Under the pieces are notes generated by a model. It saw nothing but the letters and a program-made list of their open reading frames with translations. It did no database searches and was not told the origin of the DNA. A DNA stretch of 64,000 nt from PHAA01 sp964494735 (lineage in GTDB: Bacteria; Bacillota; Syntrophomonadia; Syntrophomonadales; Syntrophomonadaceae): assembly GCA_964494735.1 (NCBI GenBank), contig CAZBSD010000001.1, positions 1-64,000 on the forward strand, given 5' to 3'. Both the position numbers and the translations under genes were made by a program. This document shows, one piece after another, positions 42,588 through 51,256 of the stretch. Position 1 is the first letter of the stretch. Every line of letters starts with the position of its first letter.

Positions 42588-44249
42588 TTATTTCCTGAAG
42601 GTAGCTCCCCTGCTGGCGGATTGAACCATCTCGGCATATCGTTTCATATACCCGGTCCTGATATTCGGTTCAGGTTTTACCCACCGGCTGCGCCGCTGGG
42701 CTAGAATTGTTTCATCCACCAGTAGCTGCAATCGCTGGGCGGGAATATCGATATCTATCATATCCCCTTCCTGGATCAGCGCTATGGTGCCTCCAGAGGA
42801 AGCCTCCGGTGATACATGGCCGATGGATGCTCCCCGGGTGGCCCCGGAAAACCGGCCGTCGGTTATGAGGGCTACCTCACGGTCCAAACCCATACCGGCT
42901 ATGACCGAGGTGGGTGTAAGCATCTCTCTCATCCCCGGCCCTCCCTGTGGACCTTCATAACGTATTACCACTACATCCCCGGCTTGGATTTTTTGGCCCA
43001 GTATCGCCTCTACCGCTTCTTCTTCGCTGTTGAATACCCGCGCCGGTCCCTGGTGCTTCATCATCTCCGGGTCCACCGCACCCTTCTTTACCACCGCGCC
43101 CTCAGGGGCCAGGTTGCCAAACAAAATCGCCAATCCGCCCCTGGAGTTGTAGGGATTATCGAGAGGACGGATAACCTCATAATCCAGCACCGGGTTGGAA
43201 GCTATGTTCTCGCCTAATACCTTGCCGGTGACGGTCATTACTTGAGTGTCAATCAGGTTCCGCTTGCTCACCTCGTTATATATCGCCTGGACGCCCCCGG
43301 CCCGATAAAGGTCCTCCATGTGGTGGAATCCTGCCGGACTTATCTTGCAAAGATGGGGGGTGTTTTCACTGATTTGGTTGAACAAGTCCAAGTCGATCTT
43401 AACCCCTGCCTCATCGGCGATGGCCAGTAGATGTAAGACTGAATTGGTGGAACACCCAATCGCCATGTCCATGGTGATGGCGTTATTGAATGATGCTGGG
43501 GTCATTATGTCCAGCGGCCGGATGTTTCTCTCCAGCAGTTCCATAATCTTAATTCCGGCTTGTTTGGCCAGCCGGATCCGTTCCGAATAGACCGCCGGTA
43601 TGGTACCGTTGCCGGGTAGGGCCATGCCGATGGCTTCGGTCAGGCAGTTCATGGAATTGGCGGTAAACATGCCGGAACAGGAGCCACATGTAGGGCAGGC
43701 TTGCTCTTCCAGGCAGGTCAGCTGCTGCCTATCGATCTTGCCGATGGCGGCTTCTCCTACCCCCTCGAAAATCTGGGTCACGCTGATAGCTTTGCGGTTG
43801 GATACCCCCGCCAGCATTGGGCCCCCGCTGACAAATATGGCTGGTATGTTGAGCCGGGCGGCAGCCATCAACATACCCGGTACCACCTTGTCGCAGTTGG
43901 GGATAAAAACCAGAGCATCGAAGGCGTGAGCGGTAGCCATGATCTCCACCGAATCAGCTATAAGCTCACGACTTCCCAGTGAATATTTCATACCTATATG
44001 GTTCATGGCGATGCCATCGCAGACTGCGATGGTCTGAAATTCGAATGGGGTGCCGCCGGCCAACCTTACGCCTGCCTTCACAGCGGCTGATATCTTATCC
44101 AGGTTGATGTGCCCGGGAACAATATCATTGAAAGAATTGACGATGCCGATAAATGGGCGCTCCATCTCCTGGTCGATCAGACCCAGGGATCTGAACAGGG
44201 AGCGGTGAGGTGCCTTTTCCAGTCCTCGTTTGACTAAATCGCTCTTCAT
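42588..44249 (-). CDS. ilvD: Dihydroxy-acid dehydratase
   Basis: 553 residues. Fe-S ligands are in FIPNCDKVVPGM and CPTCGSCSGMFTANSMNCL; the C-terminal TDGRFSGATRGASIGHVSPEA is the catalytic/metal region. It dehydrates dihydroxyisovalerate and dihydroxymethylvalerate to the 2-oxo acids of valine and isoleucine. It lies upstream of ilvB on the same strand but has its own promoter and T-box leader, so it senses uncharged tRNA. Confidence 0.97.
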   Translation of the reverse strand: MKSDLVKRGLEKAPHRSLFRSLGLIDQEMERPFIGIVNSFNDIVPGHINLDKISAAVKAGVRLAGGTPFEFQTIAVCDGIAMNHIGMKYSLGSRELIADSVEIMATAHAFDALVFIPNCDKVVPGMLMAAARLNIPAIFVSGGPMLAGVSNRKAISVTQIFEGVGEAAIGKIDRQQLTCLEEQACPTCGSCSGMFTANSMNCLTEAIGMALPGNGTIPAVYSERIRLAKQAGIKIMELLERNIRPLDIMTPASFNNAITMDMAIGCSTNSVLHLLAIADEAGVKIDLDLFNQISENTPHLCKISPAGFHHMEDLYRAGGVQAIYNEVSKRNLIDTQVMTVTGKVLGENIASNPVLDYEVIRPLDNPYNSRGGLAILFGNLAPEGAVVKKGAVDPEMMKHQGPARVFNSEEEAVEAILGQKIQAGDVVVIRYEGPQGGPGMREMLTPTSVIAGMGLDREVALITDGRFSGATRGASIGHVSPEASSGGTIALIQEGDMIDIDIPAQRLQLLVDETILAQRRSRWVKPEPNIRTGYMKRYAEMVQSASRGATFRK

Positions 44250-44344
44250 GGTCCTATTCTCCTCCCGTCAGATTTGTTGGTTAGACTCTATCCGATACCC
44301 GATTTAGCAAAACTTCTGCCGGCCGGATAACATCTAAAAAAGGA

Positions 44345-44640
44345 AACAAAAAACCTCTCGTCCTGGTCAGGGACGAGAGGTGAATTCCCGCGGTACCACC
44401 CTGGTTGCCATGCTCCAAGTGAGCATGACCGCTTACAGCACCAGCATGATTTATTCTGTGGTGCTAACTTGGTAACGGACTTGTTCGTCCGGCCCCACCT
44501 AATAGGTCCGTCTGGCGGACTGTTCAGATAGCGGCTCTGGAATGAGCAACCTGCGTCGATCTGATACCGGATCCCAGCCCCCCGGCTCTCTGTGATCAAC
44601 CCGTCACACAGGCATTTTCCTTCATAGCCTTTGAATAATA
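44345..44640 (-). ncRNA. T-box leader (tRNA-sensing riboswitch) upstream of ilvD
   Basis: On the minus strand the conserved T-box AGGGTGGTACCGCGGG is at 44402-44387. It is followed by a terminator whose 10-bp arms CCTCTCGTCC/GGACGAGAGG (44380-44354) precede TTTTTTG. Upstream are a stem-I-like region with AGAGAGCC and a distal hairpin. A CUC (Leu) triplet at 44546-44544, followed by A and then UUCCAGAGCC, sits where the specifier is expected; this codon choice is an inference. Uncharged tRNA pairing with the T-box would favour the antiterminator and turn on ilvD. Confidence 0.93.
44354..44380 (-). terminator. T-box regulated intrinsic terminator
   Basis: A perfect stem of CCTCTCGTCC with GGACGAGAGG, then a T-run (44353-44348) on the minus strand, about 100 bases before ilvD. 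Its 5' arm is next to the T-box sequence, the arrangement used for antitermination. Confidence 0.92.
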
Positions 44641-44648
44641 TGTGAAAG

Positions 44649-44678
44649 AGTATACTGCAATAATCGCCTGCCTGTCAA
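44649..44678 (-). promoter_or_regulatory. Sigma-A promoter of the T-box-ilvD transcript
   Basis: Minus strand TTGACA (44678-44673), 18 bases, TATACT (44654-44649). Consensus -35 and 5 of 6 at -10. It overlaps the start of the gap between ilvD's leader and the upstream orphan gene's stop. Confidence 0.75.
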
Positions 44679-44687
44679 GATAATATC

Positions 44688-46691
44688 CTAATATTCGCCT
44701 TCCTGCTGTAAATTTAGTTTGCCTATATACTCTTTTACCCCTATTTTCTTGCGCTCACCCCGGAGCCGCCGCTGTTGCTCCTTGCGGATGATATGCTTGA
44801 ACATGGTCCACAACAGGCGGGTGCCCTCCTCGGTCTGGCAGGCTTCCGACGGGGTCATACCTCGTAAGACGGCAAAATGGGAATGATACCACTTGTTGAG
44901 GTACATCTCTTTAAGCTGGGCTTCCAACTGGGGATAAGTCTTCTTTACCTCGGGGGTTAAGACCTCGAAGATCCCATTCTCCCTGATCTCCAGCCCATCA
45001 AACTCCAACGCGTCGTACATACCTGTCTCGAAAAACTGCCGCACCGCGCTGATGTCCCGTTCCCCGAATGCGGATATGGTTATCCAACTGGGGCCAATCA
45101 TGTATTCGGCCATAAACCCGGGATGCTGCGGTAAGTTGTCACACTGGTAGATAAGCTGCAGCGGACCCGGCAGCTCAATCCTCGGTCCTGTAAGTTCATC
45201 CACCCGGCGCAGAACCGCCGACCGGTCTTTCAGAGCGTACCGGGCGGTTATGAAACGCATCCCATCTTCAAAAGCCATCTCTTCATCCTCATCCAACAGG
45301 ATATCTTCAAACTGCAGGTAGCGGCCGCTCAGGTAACTGTAAGCGGTACTTAGGCTCAGTTCGTACTCACCCCTAGAGGATAAGGGATAAGGGCCCTCCA
45401 GGGTAAGGATAGAGTGCAGGTCCTCCAGGGAATCCTGCTCCTGGGCGATCATCACGAATTCATCCCCATTAATGACCAGGTCGGCAATCACCCCGCTCAT
45501 AAAGGTGACACCATGGTTGTAATCATCATCGTAACAGGTGACCCGCATGTGCATCCCATAGGGCAGTTCCTCCACCTCGCGGATATTATCCACCCGGTCC
45601 AGGACCTCGAACAGGTCATCGATATTTACTATCTCGTATACCCGGCAGTATACCGGGACCGCAAAGGGATCATCGTCAGATCCGGTTTCCAGCCTGGTCT
45701 GATCGACCTGGGTAATATTGGTGATCAGCCAGGTCCCTAATGAATCCCGAGAAACCGCAAAAAGGTATTCGGTACGGTAAACTTCGCGCTCAAACATTAT
45801 GATCGAGTAAGCCGATAATCCCAAGTTGTTGTGGGAACCGCGGATCTCCTCCACCCTGCCCTCCAGCAGCAAGGCACTCGGTTTCATGGCCCGATTTATG
45901 TGCTGCAGCAACGTGCCTTGTGATATGTACTGTTCATCCACGATTGAAAATAGGTAATTGAAATCCTGGCAGCGCAGGGCATGAAAAAAGCTGTTGACCA
46001 GCTGGCGCGGAGCCAGCCGGGGGGAGATCCTGCGCAGCAGGGCCGTTATAGTGCCATGGGCCTCCTTCGGTTCATCATCCAGGTATTGATGATACAAGAA
46101 ACGGCCCAGCGCCGGGCGACTCATACAGCGCACGTTGAACTTATAGGCGTCGCTGATCAGCATGCAGCACTCCGTATAATCTATTTCCGCCAATTCGGGT
46201 TGATTATCCCGATCCTGCTCATATTGTTCCACCCGCATATCCTCGATGATGAAGAAACTATGCACCCCATCGGCACTGAACGCCAGGAAAAAACACTCTA
46301 CGTACAAGCGCCCATCCGGTTTGTGCCAGGCTACATCAACTGTCATCCGTCCGGTATTGCGGCTGGTACTGGCAAAGGCGCGGTAGAAATCACCTCTCAT
46401 CAGGGGGGGAAAGTGGGAATGTAAGCTGGCCAGCTTGTACTTGGCCAGAGCTCTGGTGCAGGCTTTATCGAACTCCTTACCGTATTCCAGCCTGATCAGC
46501 TGAAAAAAATTGACCATGTCGGGACTGTGAAAAGAAGAAAGACCTTCGATGACATCAGCCCGAATATCATAAGGAATATCCTCGACGATCTCCAGAATGG
46601 ACAAACACCCTTCGTTGGTCTTGATGTATCTCGCTATATCCCCGACGAGGGGCTTAAGCATCGCACGCGGCACGTTGGATTTGTTTTTCAT
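44688..46691 (-). CDS. Large cytoplasmic protein of unknown function (667 residues)
   Basis: No signal peptide or membrane helix; acidic middle part (TGSDDDPF, LLDEDEEMAFEDG). The N-terminal ~120 residues look helical, with a HEAT-like pattern. The centre has mixed alpha/beta segments such as VDEQYISQGTLLQHINR. The C-terminus has LRGMTPSEACQTEEGTRLLW, a short segment of a type seen at the ends of several unrelated Firmicute proteins. It ends in a basic tail. No enzyme motif was recognised. The start ATG 46691 follows AGAGGT; an in-frame start at 46787 lacks a site. It ends 10 bases before the ilvD promoter, so the two genes are independently regulated. Confidence 0.8.
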   Translation of the reverse strand: MKNKSNVPRAMLKPLVGDIARYIKTNEGCLSILEIVEDIPYDIRADVIEGLSSFHSPDMVNFFQLIRLEYGKEFDKACTRALAKYKLASLHSHFPPLMRGDFYRAFASTSRNTGRMTVDVAWHKPDGRLYVECFFLAFSADGVHSFFIIEDMRVEQYEQDRDNQPELAEIDYTECCMLISDAYKFNVRCMSRPALGRFLYHQYLDDEPKEAHGTITALLRRISPRLAPRQLVNSFFHALRCQDFNYLFSIVDEQYISQGTLLQHINRAMKPSALLLEGRVEEIRGSHNNLGLSAYSIIMFEREVYRTEYLFAVSRDSLGTWLITNITQVDQTRLETGSDDDPFAVPVYCRVYEIVNIDDLFEVLDRVDNIREVEELPYGMHMRVTCYDDDYNHGVTFMSGVIADLVINGDEFVMIAQEQDSLEDLHSILTLEGPYPLSSRGEYELSLSTAYSYLSGRYLQFEDILLDEDEEMAFEDGMRFITARYALKDRSAVLRRVDELTGPRIELPGPLQLIYQCDNLPQHPGFMAEYMIGPSWITISAFGERDISAVRQFFETGMYDALEFDGLEIRENGIFEVLTPEVKKTYPQLEAQLKEMYLNKWYHSHFAVLRGMTPSEACQTEEGTRLLWTMFKHIIRKEQQRRLRGERKKIGVKEYIGKLNLQQEGEY

Positions 46692-46858
46692 GGAAAATAC
46701 CTCTATAGCCAGTTCCAAAATTATTATTTTTAATTTACCATTTTGCCGGCATGAAGGCAATTTTCTTGTGGCACCATAATCCGTCAAACCGTAGATTTAA
46801 ATCCAGCTATAATAATTATCCGGGTGACAAAAGATATAGCAAAGGAGGGATATAGATA

Positions 46859-47005
46859 ATGAATAGACGTTTCAAAGTTATGGGTAAAAACGGATTCAAT
46901 TTTAAATCGATGTATTGGCCGATCGCATTTATCAATGGCCTGTTTTTCGGAGGCCTGGCCCTGCGGAAGATAAGGCAGTATTGGGAAGGCGGCCCCATGG
47001 ATTAG
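46859..47005 (+). CDS. Small (48-residue) single-helix membrane protein
   Basis: An ATG with AAAGGAGGG upstream opens a 48-codon frame ending in TAG: MNRRFKVMGKNG, then a hydrophobic core WPIAFINGLFFGGLALRKI, then a polar end. A consensus-like TATAAT (46808-46813) precedes it and a strong terminator follows directly, which supports a real gene. It is flanked by minus-strand genes. Function unknown. Confidence 0.65.
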   Translation: MNRRFKVMGKNGFNFKSMYWPIAFINGLFFGGLALRKIRQYWEGGPMD

Positions 47006-47030
47006 CCGCCCCCTTCTTTCATAATCGTTT

Positions 47031-47067
47031 AAGGATAGGCCTGTTCAGGCAGTACCTATCCTTTTTT
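47031..47067 (+). terminator. Rho-independent terminator
   Basis: A 9-bp stem, AAGGATAGG with CCTATCCTT, then TTTT, 25 bases after the small membrane protein. Confidence 0.85.
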
Positions 47068-47071
47068 CTAT

Positions 47072-49060
47072 TTATTTTTGGGTTAAAGCCAAACTATTCT
47101 TTAAGGTTAAACTGGCCAGGTCATGGGCCTGCACCATATCCTCTGACAGAGAGTACAGAGTGTCACCGATGTACAGACCGCGCTGGATGTTTTTGCGGCT
47201 GTCATACCAGGTGTCTCCGGCCGCCAGGTAATCCTGCCTGCTCAGATGGGTTATGCGGCCCCGCAATTGTAAACCTTTGGATAAATCGATGTTATATACA
47301 TACAGACCCTGAAAGGCGTAACTGCCGTAGGCCGGGAACGGTTGAGTTCCACTGGTCACCTTCGCTCCATTCACCTCCATGACCGTCACCGGGAAGGCCA
47401 GTAGATTGTGGGCGGCTGAAAACAATAGAGCTTTGTGGTCGCTCAGCAGCGGAGAATCGGTACCGCGGTCCCCGATAAGGACCTTGCTCATCTCCACCGG
47501 ATTAGCTACATCGGTCACATCGAAGATAGCCACTTTCATGCCCTGATAGTATGCCTGGCTTTGGTCTCCCCAGGTCTTCAATTCAATGGTATCCTTGCCA
47601 AATCCGATTATGTGATTCTCATCATAGGGATGCAGATAGTCGCTATATCCCGGTATCTTGAGTTTGCCCAGGATGGCCGGGCGGGCCGGGTCGCTCAGAT
47701 CAATTACGAAGAAGGGATCGACTTTTCGGAAGGTTACCATATATACCCGATCGCCCATAAAACGGGTCGAATAAATCTGTTCTCCGGGGGCTATGTTCTC
47801 TAGACTGCCGGCCAGCTGCAGGTTGGCATCCAGGGTATAGACGTTGTTGGAAGACGTATATTGGTCAGTACGCCACACCTCTCCGCGGGTGGTAGCTATG
47901 CGGAAATGGCCCTCATGTTCATCCATGGAGAACTGGTTCAAGATGCGTCCCGGTACCTGGCCGGAACCAAAATACTTTACTCCGCCCGGCTGCAACTCAA
48001 ACTTATAGACAGTGGTGGTACTTTCGGCAGGCAGATCCGGTATCATCCGCCCCATCAGCGGTTGGATGCGGTAGTCGTGCTTCTGCACCGCCACATAGAG
48101 GTTTTGGGTGGAAGCATAGACGTCCTGGCCGCTGCCCAGATAGGTATTGATATTGGCCGGGGCACCGGGCTGATCAAGATTTATGGCCGCCACCATCAGG
48201 TAATTGGGCGCGATACAGTCCGGAAAGTACCGGATATCCTCGTATTTCTCAGCTACATATCCCTCGCCCCGGACAGTGTCGCGCCAGATCGGGGTAACCC
48301 CCTGCTGTTGTTGGATGTAGTAGTAATTGATATATTTATTGCTCAACAGATAAAAAGAGGAACCCACCTTGCGGGAGGAAAGATAATTGCCTTCCAGTTC
48401 CAATTGTCTAACCTTGAAAGGCCGGCTGCGGTCGGAGATATCATATACGATAGCCTGGGTCAGCTGGGTGGAGTATACCGGGGGATAGATCAGGGATTGG
48501 GACTGATCTTTTTCATAGTATGGCCTGGGGGAGGGCCCCGGGGTGTTATGGTTACCGACTACTATCAGCCGGTCGCTGTCCACATATAGCTCAGATGGTG
48601 TGAAACTGCTGTCGTGGAAATCTATCGCGGCCGTCCAAGCCATGTTATCTGCCGGTTGCGCCTTGATTATGTTTATCCGCTGCTGGTTGACCTGGTATAT
48701 ATAGGTACCGTCAGTCTTAACCAGATCGCCTTCATCCACCCCCGCGACCTGCAGGTTGGTGGCCGAAAAATCGCTGCTATCGCTGGGAGCACCGGCAGCT
48801 TGGGGGGCCACAGCCAGATTGGATTCCTTGGTCACCGTACTATCGGCCGCCATCCGCCCATAAAGACTGCCATAATGCTGGGCATTCTCCAAGAGCTGAA
48901 CCAGCTTCTCATAACTGCCCACCACCGGCAATTCTGCCTGGGCTGCTGCCTGGGATTGATTGAGCCCGACCTGACCGCCAAGCAAACTCAGTATTACCAA
49001 CAAGACTACCGCCAATAACCCCGCCAAGGGAATTTTCCACCTGCCTGCCTGCATCTCCAT
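47072..49060 (-). CDS. Secreted/anchored beta-propeller domain protein
   Basis: 662 residues. A basic N-terminus and hydrophobic helix (about 11-31, IPLAGLLAVVLLVILSLLGG) act as a signal or anchor. SATNLQVAGVDEGDLVKTDG is the hallmark of the 'beta propeller domain' family (Pfam Beta_propel). Repeats of propeller blades follow, with VYDISDRSRPFKV, VIDLSDPARPAILG and IFDVTDVANPVEMS. It acts outside the membrane; ligand unknown. ATG 49060 follows GGGGAGTG. Its end converges with the small membrane gene and the terminator there. Confidence 0.85.
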   Translation of the reverse strand: MEMQAGRWKIPLAGLLAVVLLVILSLLGGQVGLNQSQAAAQAELPVVGSYEKLVQLLENAQHYGSLYGRMAADSTVTKESNLAVAPQAAGAPSDSSDFSATNLQVAGVDEGDLVKTDGTYIYQVNQQRINIIKAQPADNMAWTAAIDFHDSSFTPSELYVDSDRLIVVGNHNTPGPSPRPYYEKDQSQSLIYPPVYSTQLTQAIVYDISDRSRPFKVRQLELEGNYLSSRKVGSSFYLLSNKYINYYYIQQQQGVTPIWRDTVRGEGYVAEKYEDIRYFPDCIAPNYLMVAAINLDQPGAPANINTYLGSGQDVYASTQNLYVAVQKHDYRIQPLMGRMIPDLPAESTTTVYKFELQPGGVKYFGSGQVPGRILNQFSMDEHEGHFRIATTRGEVWRTDQYTSSNNVYTLDANLQLAGSLENIAPGEQIYSTRFMGDRVYMVTFRKVDPFFVIDLSDPARPAILGKLKIPGYSDYLHPYDENHIIGFGKDTIELKTWGDQSQAYYQGMKVAIFDVTDVANPVEMSKVLIGDRGTDSPLLSDHKALLFSAAHNLLAFPVTVMEVNGAKVTSGTQPFPAYGSYAFQGLYVYNIDLSKGLQLRGRITHLSRQDYLAAGDTWYDSRKNIQRGLYIGDTLYSLSEDMVQAHDLASLTLKNSLALTQK

Positions 49061-49208
49061 ATTTATCACTCCCCAATATTTTGTTCCTGACCTAAATACG
49101 GCGGTGATTATCGGATGCTTGCAGACCATCCTGCGATTGAGAGGTATTTTTCATGCCCATGGTCGCCAGATGGCAAGGTTGCTTATGGTCACAGCTTCAC
49201 CGGTCCAT

Positions 49209-49254
49209 AAAAAAGCCCGGGCAAACCGCTGTTACCGACGCCTGCCCGTGGCTT
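49209..49254 (-). terminator. Rho-independent terminator of the dUTPase gene
   Basis: Minus strand: GCCACGGGCA pairs with TGCCCGGGC (one bulge), followed by six Ts, about 75 bases after the stop codon. Confidence 0.75.
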
Positions 49255-49328
49255 AAGCATTTCCGGCGGCATCCCGCCGCTACCGGCCCGATCCAATATT
49301 ATCGTCATTTTGATTTACTTGCTCCGGT

Positions 49329-49721
49329 TTAGCCCTCGTCGGCGATGAATACCGCCTGCACCACCGGTCCGAAAACCATTTGGGCCACTTTCTGACCAGG
49401 GAGTATTTTGATCGGTTTATCGGTGACATTGAGCAGCATCACCTTGATCTCTCCGTTGTGGTCGCCGTCAATGGTAGCGGGGGCATTGGCTACCACGATA
49501 CCTTTGCCGGCCATGCCGGCCCGACTCCTGATCTGCCCCTCGTAACCGGATGGTATCATGATCGCCAATCCGGTAGGAAAACTCCTCACTTCATTGGGAT
49601 ACAACACTACCTCATCCTGATTGGCCAGACAGATGTCGCAGCCTGCTGCTCCTCTGGTCTCATATTCGGGCACCGCCGCCCAGGCAGCAAGTTTCTTGAA
49701 CTTGACCCCTATCTTCTCCAT
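49329..49721 (-). CDS. dut: dUTPase-family protein lacking the C-terminal motif
   Basis: 130 residues of the trimeric dUTPase family. Motif I is RGAAGCDICL (24-32), motif II RSRAGMA (65-71), and motif III NAPATIDGDHNGE (79-91), where H88 replaces the usual tyrosine. The motif IV region GQKVAQMVFGPV is present. The frame stops at ADEG. The arginine/Gly-rich motif V (RGxGGFGSTG-like) that closes over the substrate in most bacterial dUTPases is missing, and no frameshifted copy of it was seen downstream. It may be less active or specialised. Start ATG 49721 with GAGGGGG upstream; the extra 12 residues from 49757 are not used. Confidence 0.88.
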   Translation of the reverse strand: MEKIGVKFKKLAAWAAVPEYETRGAAGCDICLANQDEVVLYPNEVRSFPTGLAIMIPSGYEGQIRSRAGMAGKGIVVANAPATIDGDHNGEIKVMLLNVTDKPIKILPGQKVAQMVFGPVVQAVFIADEG

Positions 49722-49888
49722 TTCTCGTTCCCCCTCATTATTCCAGTTGTCTGGCAACTATTTATTCGCGTGTTTTAATTATAGCCCAAGCCAAAAGATT
49801 TGGCTCTAGTCAGTTGGGCTCGCCTAACCCAGACCAGTAACCACCAGCCCCGCCCGCCCGATTCGTTTTATTCCCGCCCCGGTTCCGG

Positions 49889-49894
49889 TACAAT
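49889..49894 (+). promoter_or_regulatory. Candidate -10 box before rmuC
   Basis: TACAAT (49889-49894); a matching -35 was not convincing. If used, transcription would begin near 49901, which supports the TTG start at 49925 over the ATGs at 49901-49904. Confidence 0.35.
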
Positions 49895-49924
49895 AGGGAT
49901 ATGATGCGCGGGGAGGTATGGGGA

Positions 49925-51256
49925 TTGGAGTATCTGTTACCGATAATGAACCTGGTCCTGGTCATCATCTCATTGCTGGTACTATGGCGGCTGCGGGCCA
50001 TCAGGCAGATGCAGACGATACAAGAGCAGCGGCTGGCAGTACTGGAAAAGGGCCAGCAGACCGCCTGGTCGGTCATGCATTCCGACTTGTCCGCCCTGCG
50101 TACCGAATCAGGCAGCCAAGCTCGCCAGGGACGGGAAGAGATGACCCACAGTCTGCGCTTGTTCGAGGACTCGCTGCTGAATCGGGTCAATGAAGCCGCC
50201 CACCTGCAGAAGAGCCAGCTGGGCCTGTTCGGCGAACAAATAGACCGATTGGCCGCCGGCAATGAAACCCGTTTAGACCAGATGCGGCAGACCGTGGAGA
50301 CCAGGCTTAAGGAAATGCAGGAAGATAATAACCAGAAGCTGGAGAAGATGCGCCAGACGGTGGATGAAAAACTACACGCCTCCCTCGAGACCAGACTGGG
50401 CGAGTCCTTCAAACTGGTCAGCGACCGGCTGGAGATGGTACACAAGGGTTTAGGGGAGATGCAATCACTGGCCGCGGGGGTGGGCGATCTCAAGAAAGTA
50501 CTCACCAATGTAAAGACACGGGGCATATGGGGCGAGATCCAGCTGGGCAATATCCTTGAACAGGTCTTGAGCCCGGAACAATATGCCTGTAATGTAGCCA
50601 CCCGACCAGGCAGCAATGAGAGAGTGGAATTCGCCATCCGTCTGCCCGGGCAGAACCAGGGAGAGGGCGAGATATGGCTGCCCATCGATGCTAAATTTCC
50701 CCAGGAGGATTACCTGCGCCTGGTGGAAGCAAGTGAAATGGGTCTCCCCGAGCAGCTGGAGGAAGCCGGGCGCCAGCTGGAAAAACGCATCCGCTCCGAA
50801 GCCCGAATGGTACAGGACAAATACCTGGCCCCGCCCTATACCACCGATTTCGGCATCATTTTCCTGCCCACCGAAAGCCTTTACGCAGAAGTGGTACGCC
50901 GGCCGGGATTCCTGTCCGCCCTGCAGAGCGAACTGCGGGTCCTGGTAACCGGGCCCAGCACCATGGTGGCTTTGCTCAACAGCCTTTCAGTGGGCTTCCG
51001 CACCCTGGCCATAGAGCAACGCAGCAGCGAGGTATGGGAGCTTTTAGGTGCGGTCAAGACCGAGTTCGGCAATTTCGGGGATATACTGGACAAGACCAAA
51101 AAGAAACTTCAGGAGGCCAGCAACACCATCGACAACGCCTCGCGCCGCTCCCGCAGTATCGAGAAGAAACTGAGGGCGGTACAGGAGCTGCCCCCAGCCG
51201 GCAGTACTGACCCACTCGATTCGGATCTGAACTCAATAGAGACGGAGCTTTTCTGA
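49925..51256 (+). CDS. rmuC: DNA recombination protein RmuC homologue
   Basis: 443 residues. An N-terminal membrane helix (about 4-22), a long coiled coil (about 35-165), and the RmuC domain from about 170: KTRGIWGEIQLGNILEQVL, WLPIDAKFPQEDYL and PSTMVALLNSLSVGFRTL. The domain is related to restriction-type nucleases and limits inversions at short repeats in E. coli. The start was placed at TTG 49925, eight bases after GGGGAGG; ATG 49901 is too close to the apparent transcription start. Not in an operon here. Confidence 0.9.
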   Translation: MEYLLPIMNLVLVIISLLVLWRLRAIRQMQTIQEQRLAVLEKGQQTAWSVMHSDLSALRTESGSQARQGREEMTHSLRLFEDSLLNRVNEAAHLQKSQLGLFGEQIDRLAAGNETRLDQMRQTVETRLKEMQEDNNQKLEKMRQTVDEKLHASLETRLGESFKLVSDRLEMVHKGLGEMQSLAAGVGDLKKVLTNVKTRGIWGEIQLGNILEQVLSPEQYACNVATRPGSNERVEFAIRLPGQNQGEGEIWLPIDAKFPQEDYLRLVEASEMGLPEQLEEAGRQLEKRIRSEARMVQDKYLAPPYTTDFGIIFLPTESLYAEVVRRPGFLSALQSELRVLVTGPSTMVALLNSLSVGFRTLAIEQRSSEVWELLGAVKTEFGNFGDILDKTKKKLQEASNTIDNASRRSRSIEKKLRAVQELPPAGSTDPLDSDLNSIETELF

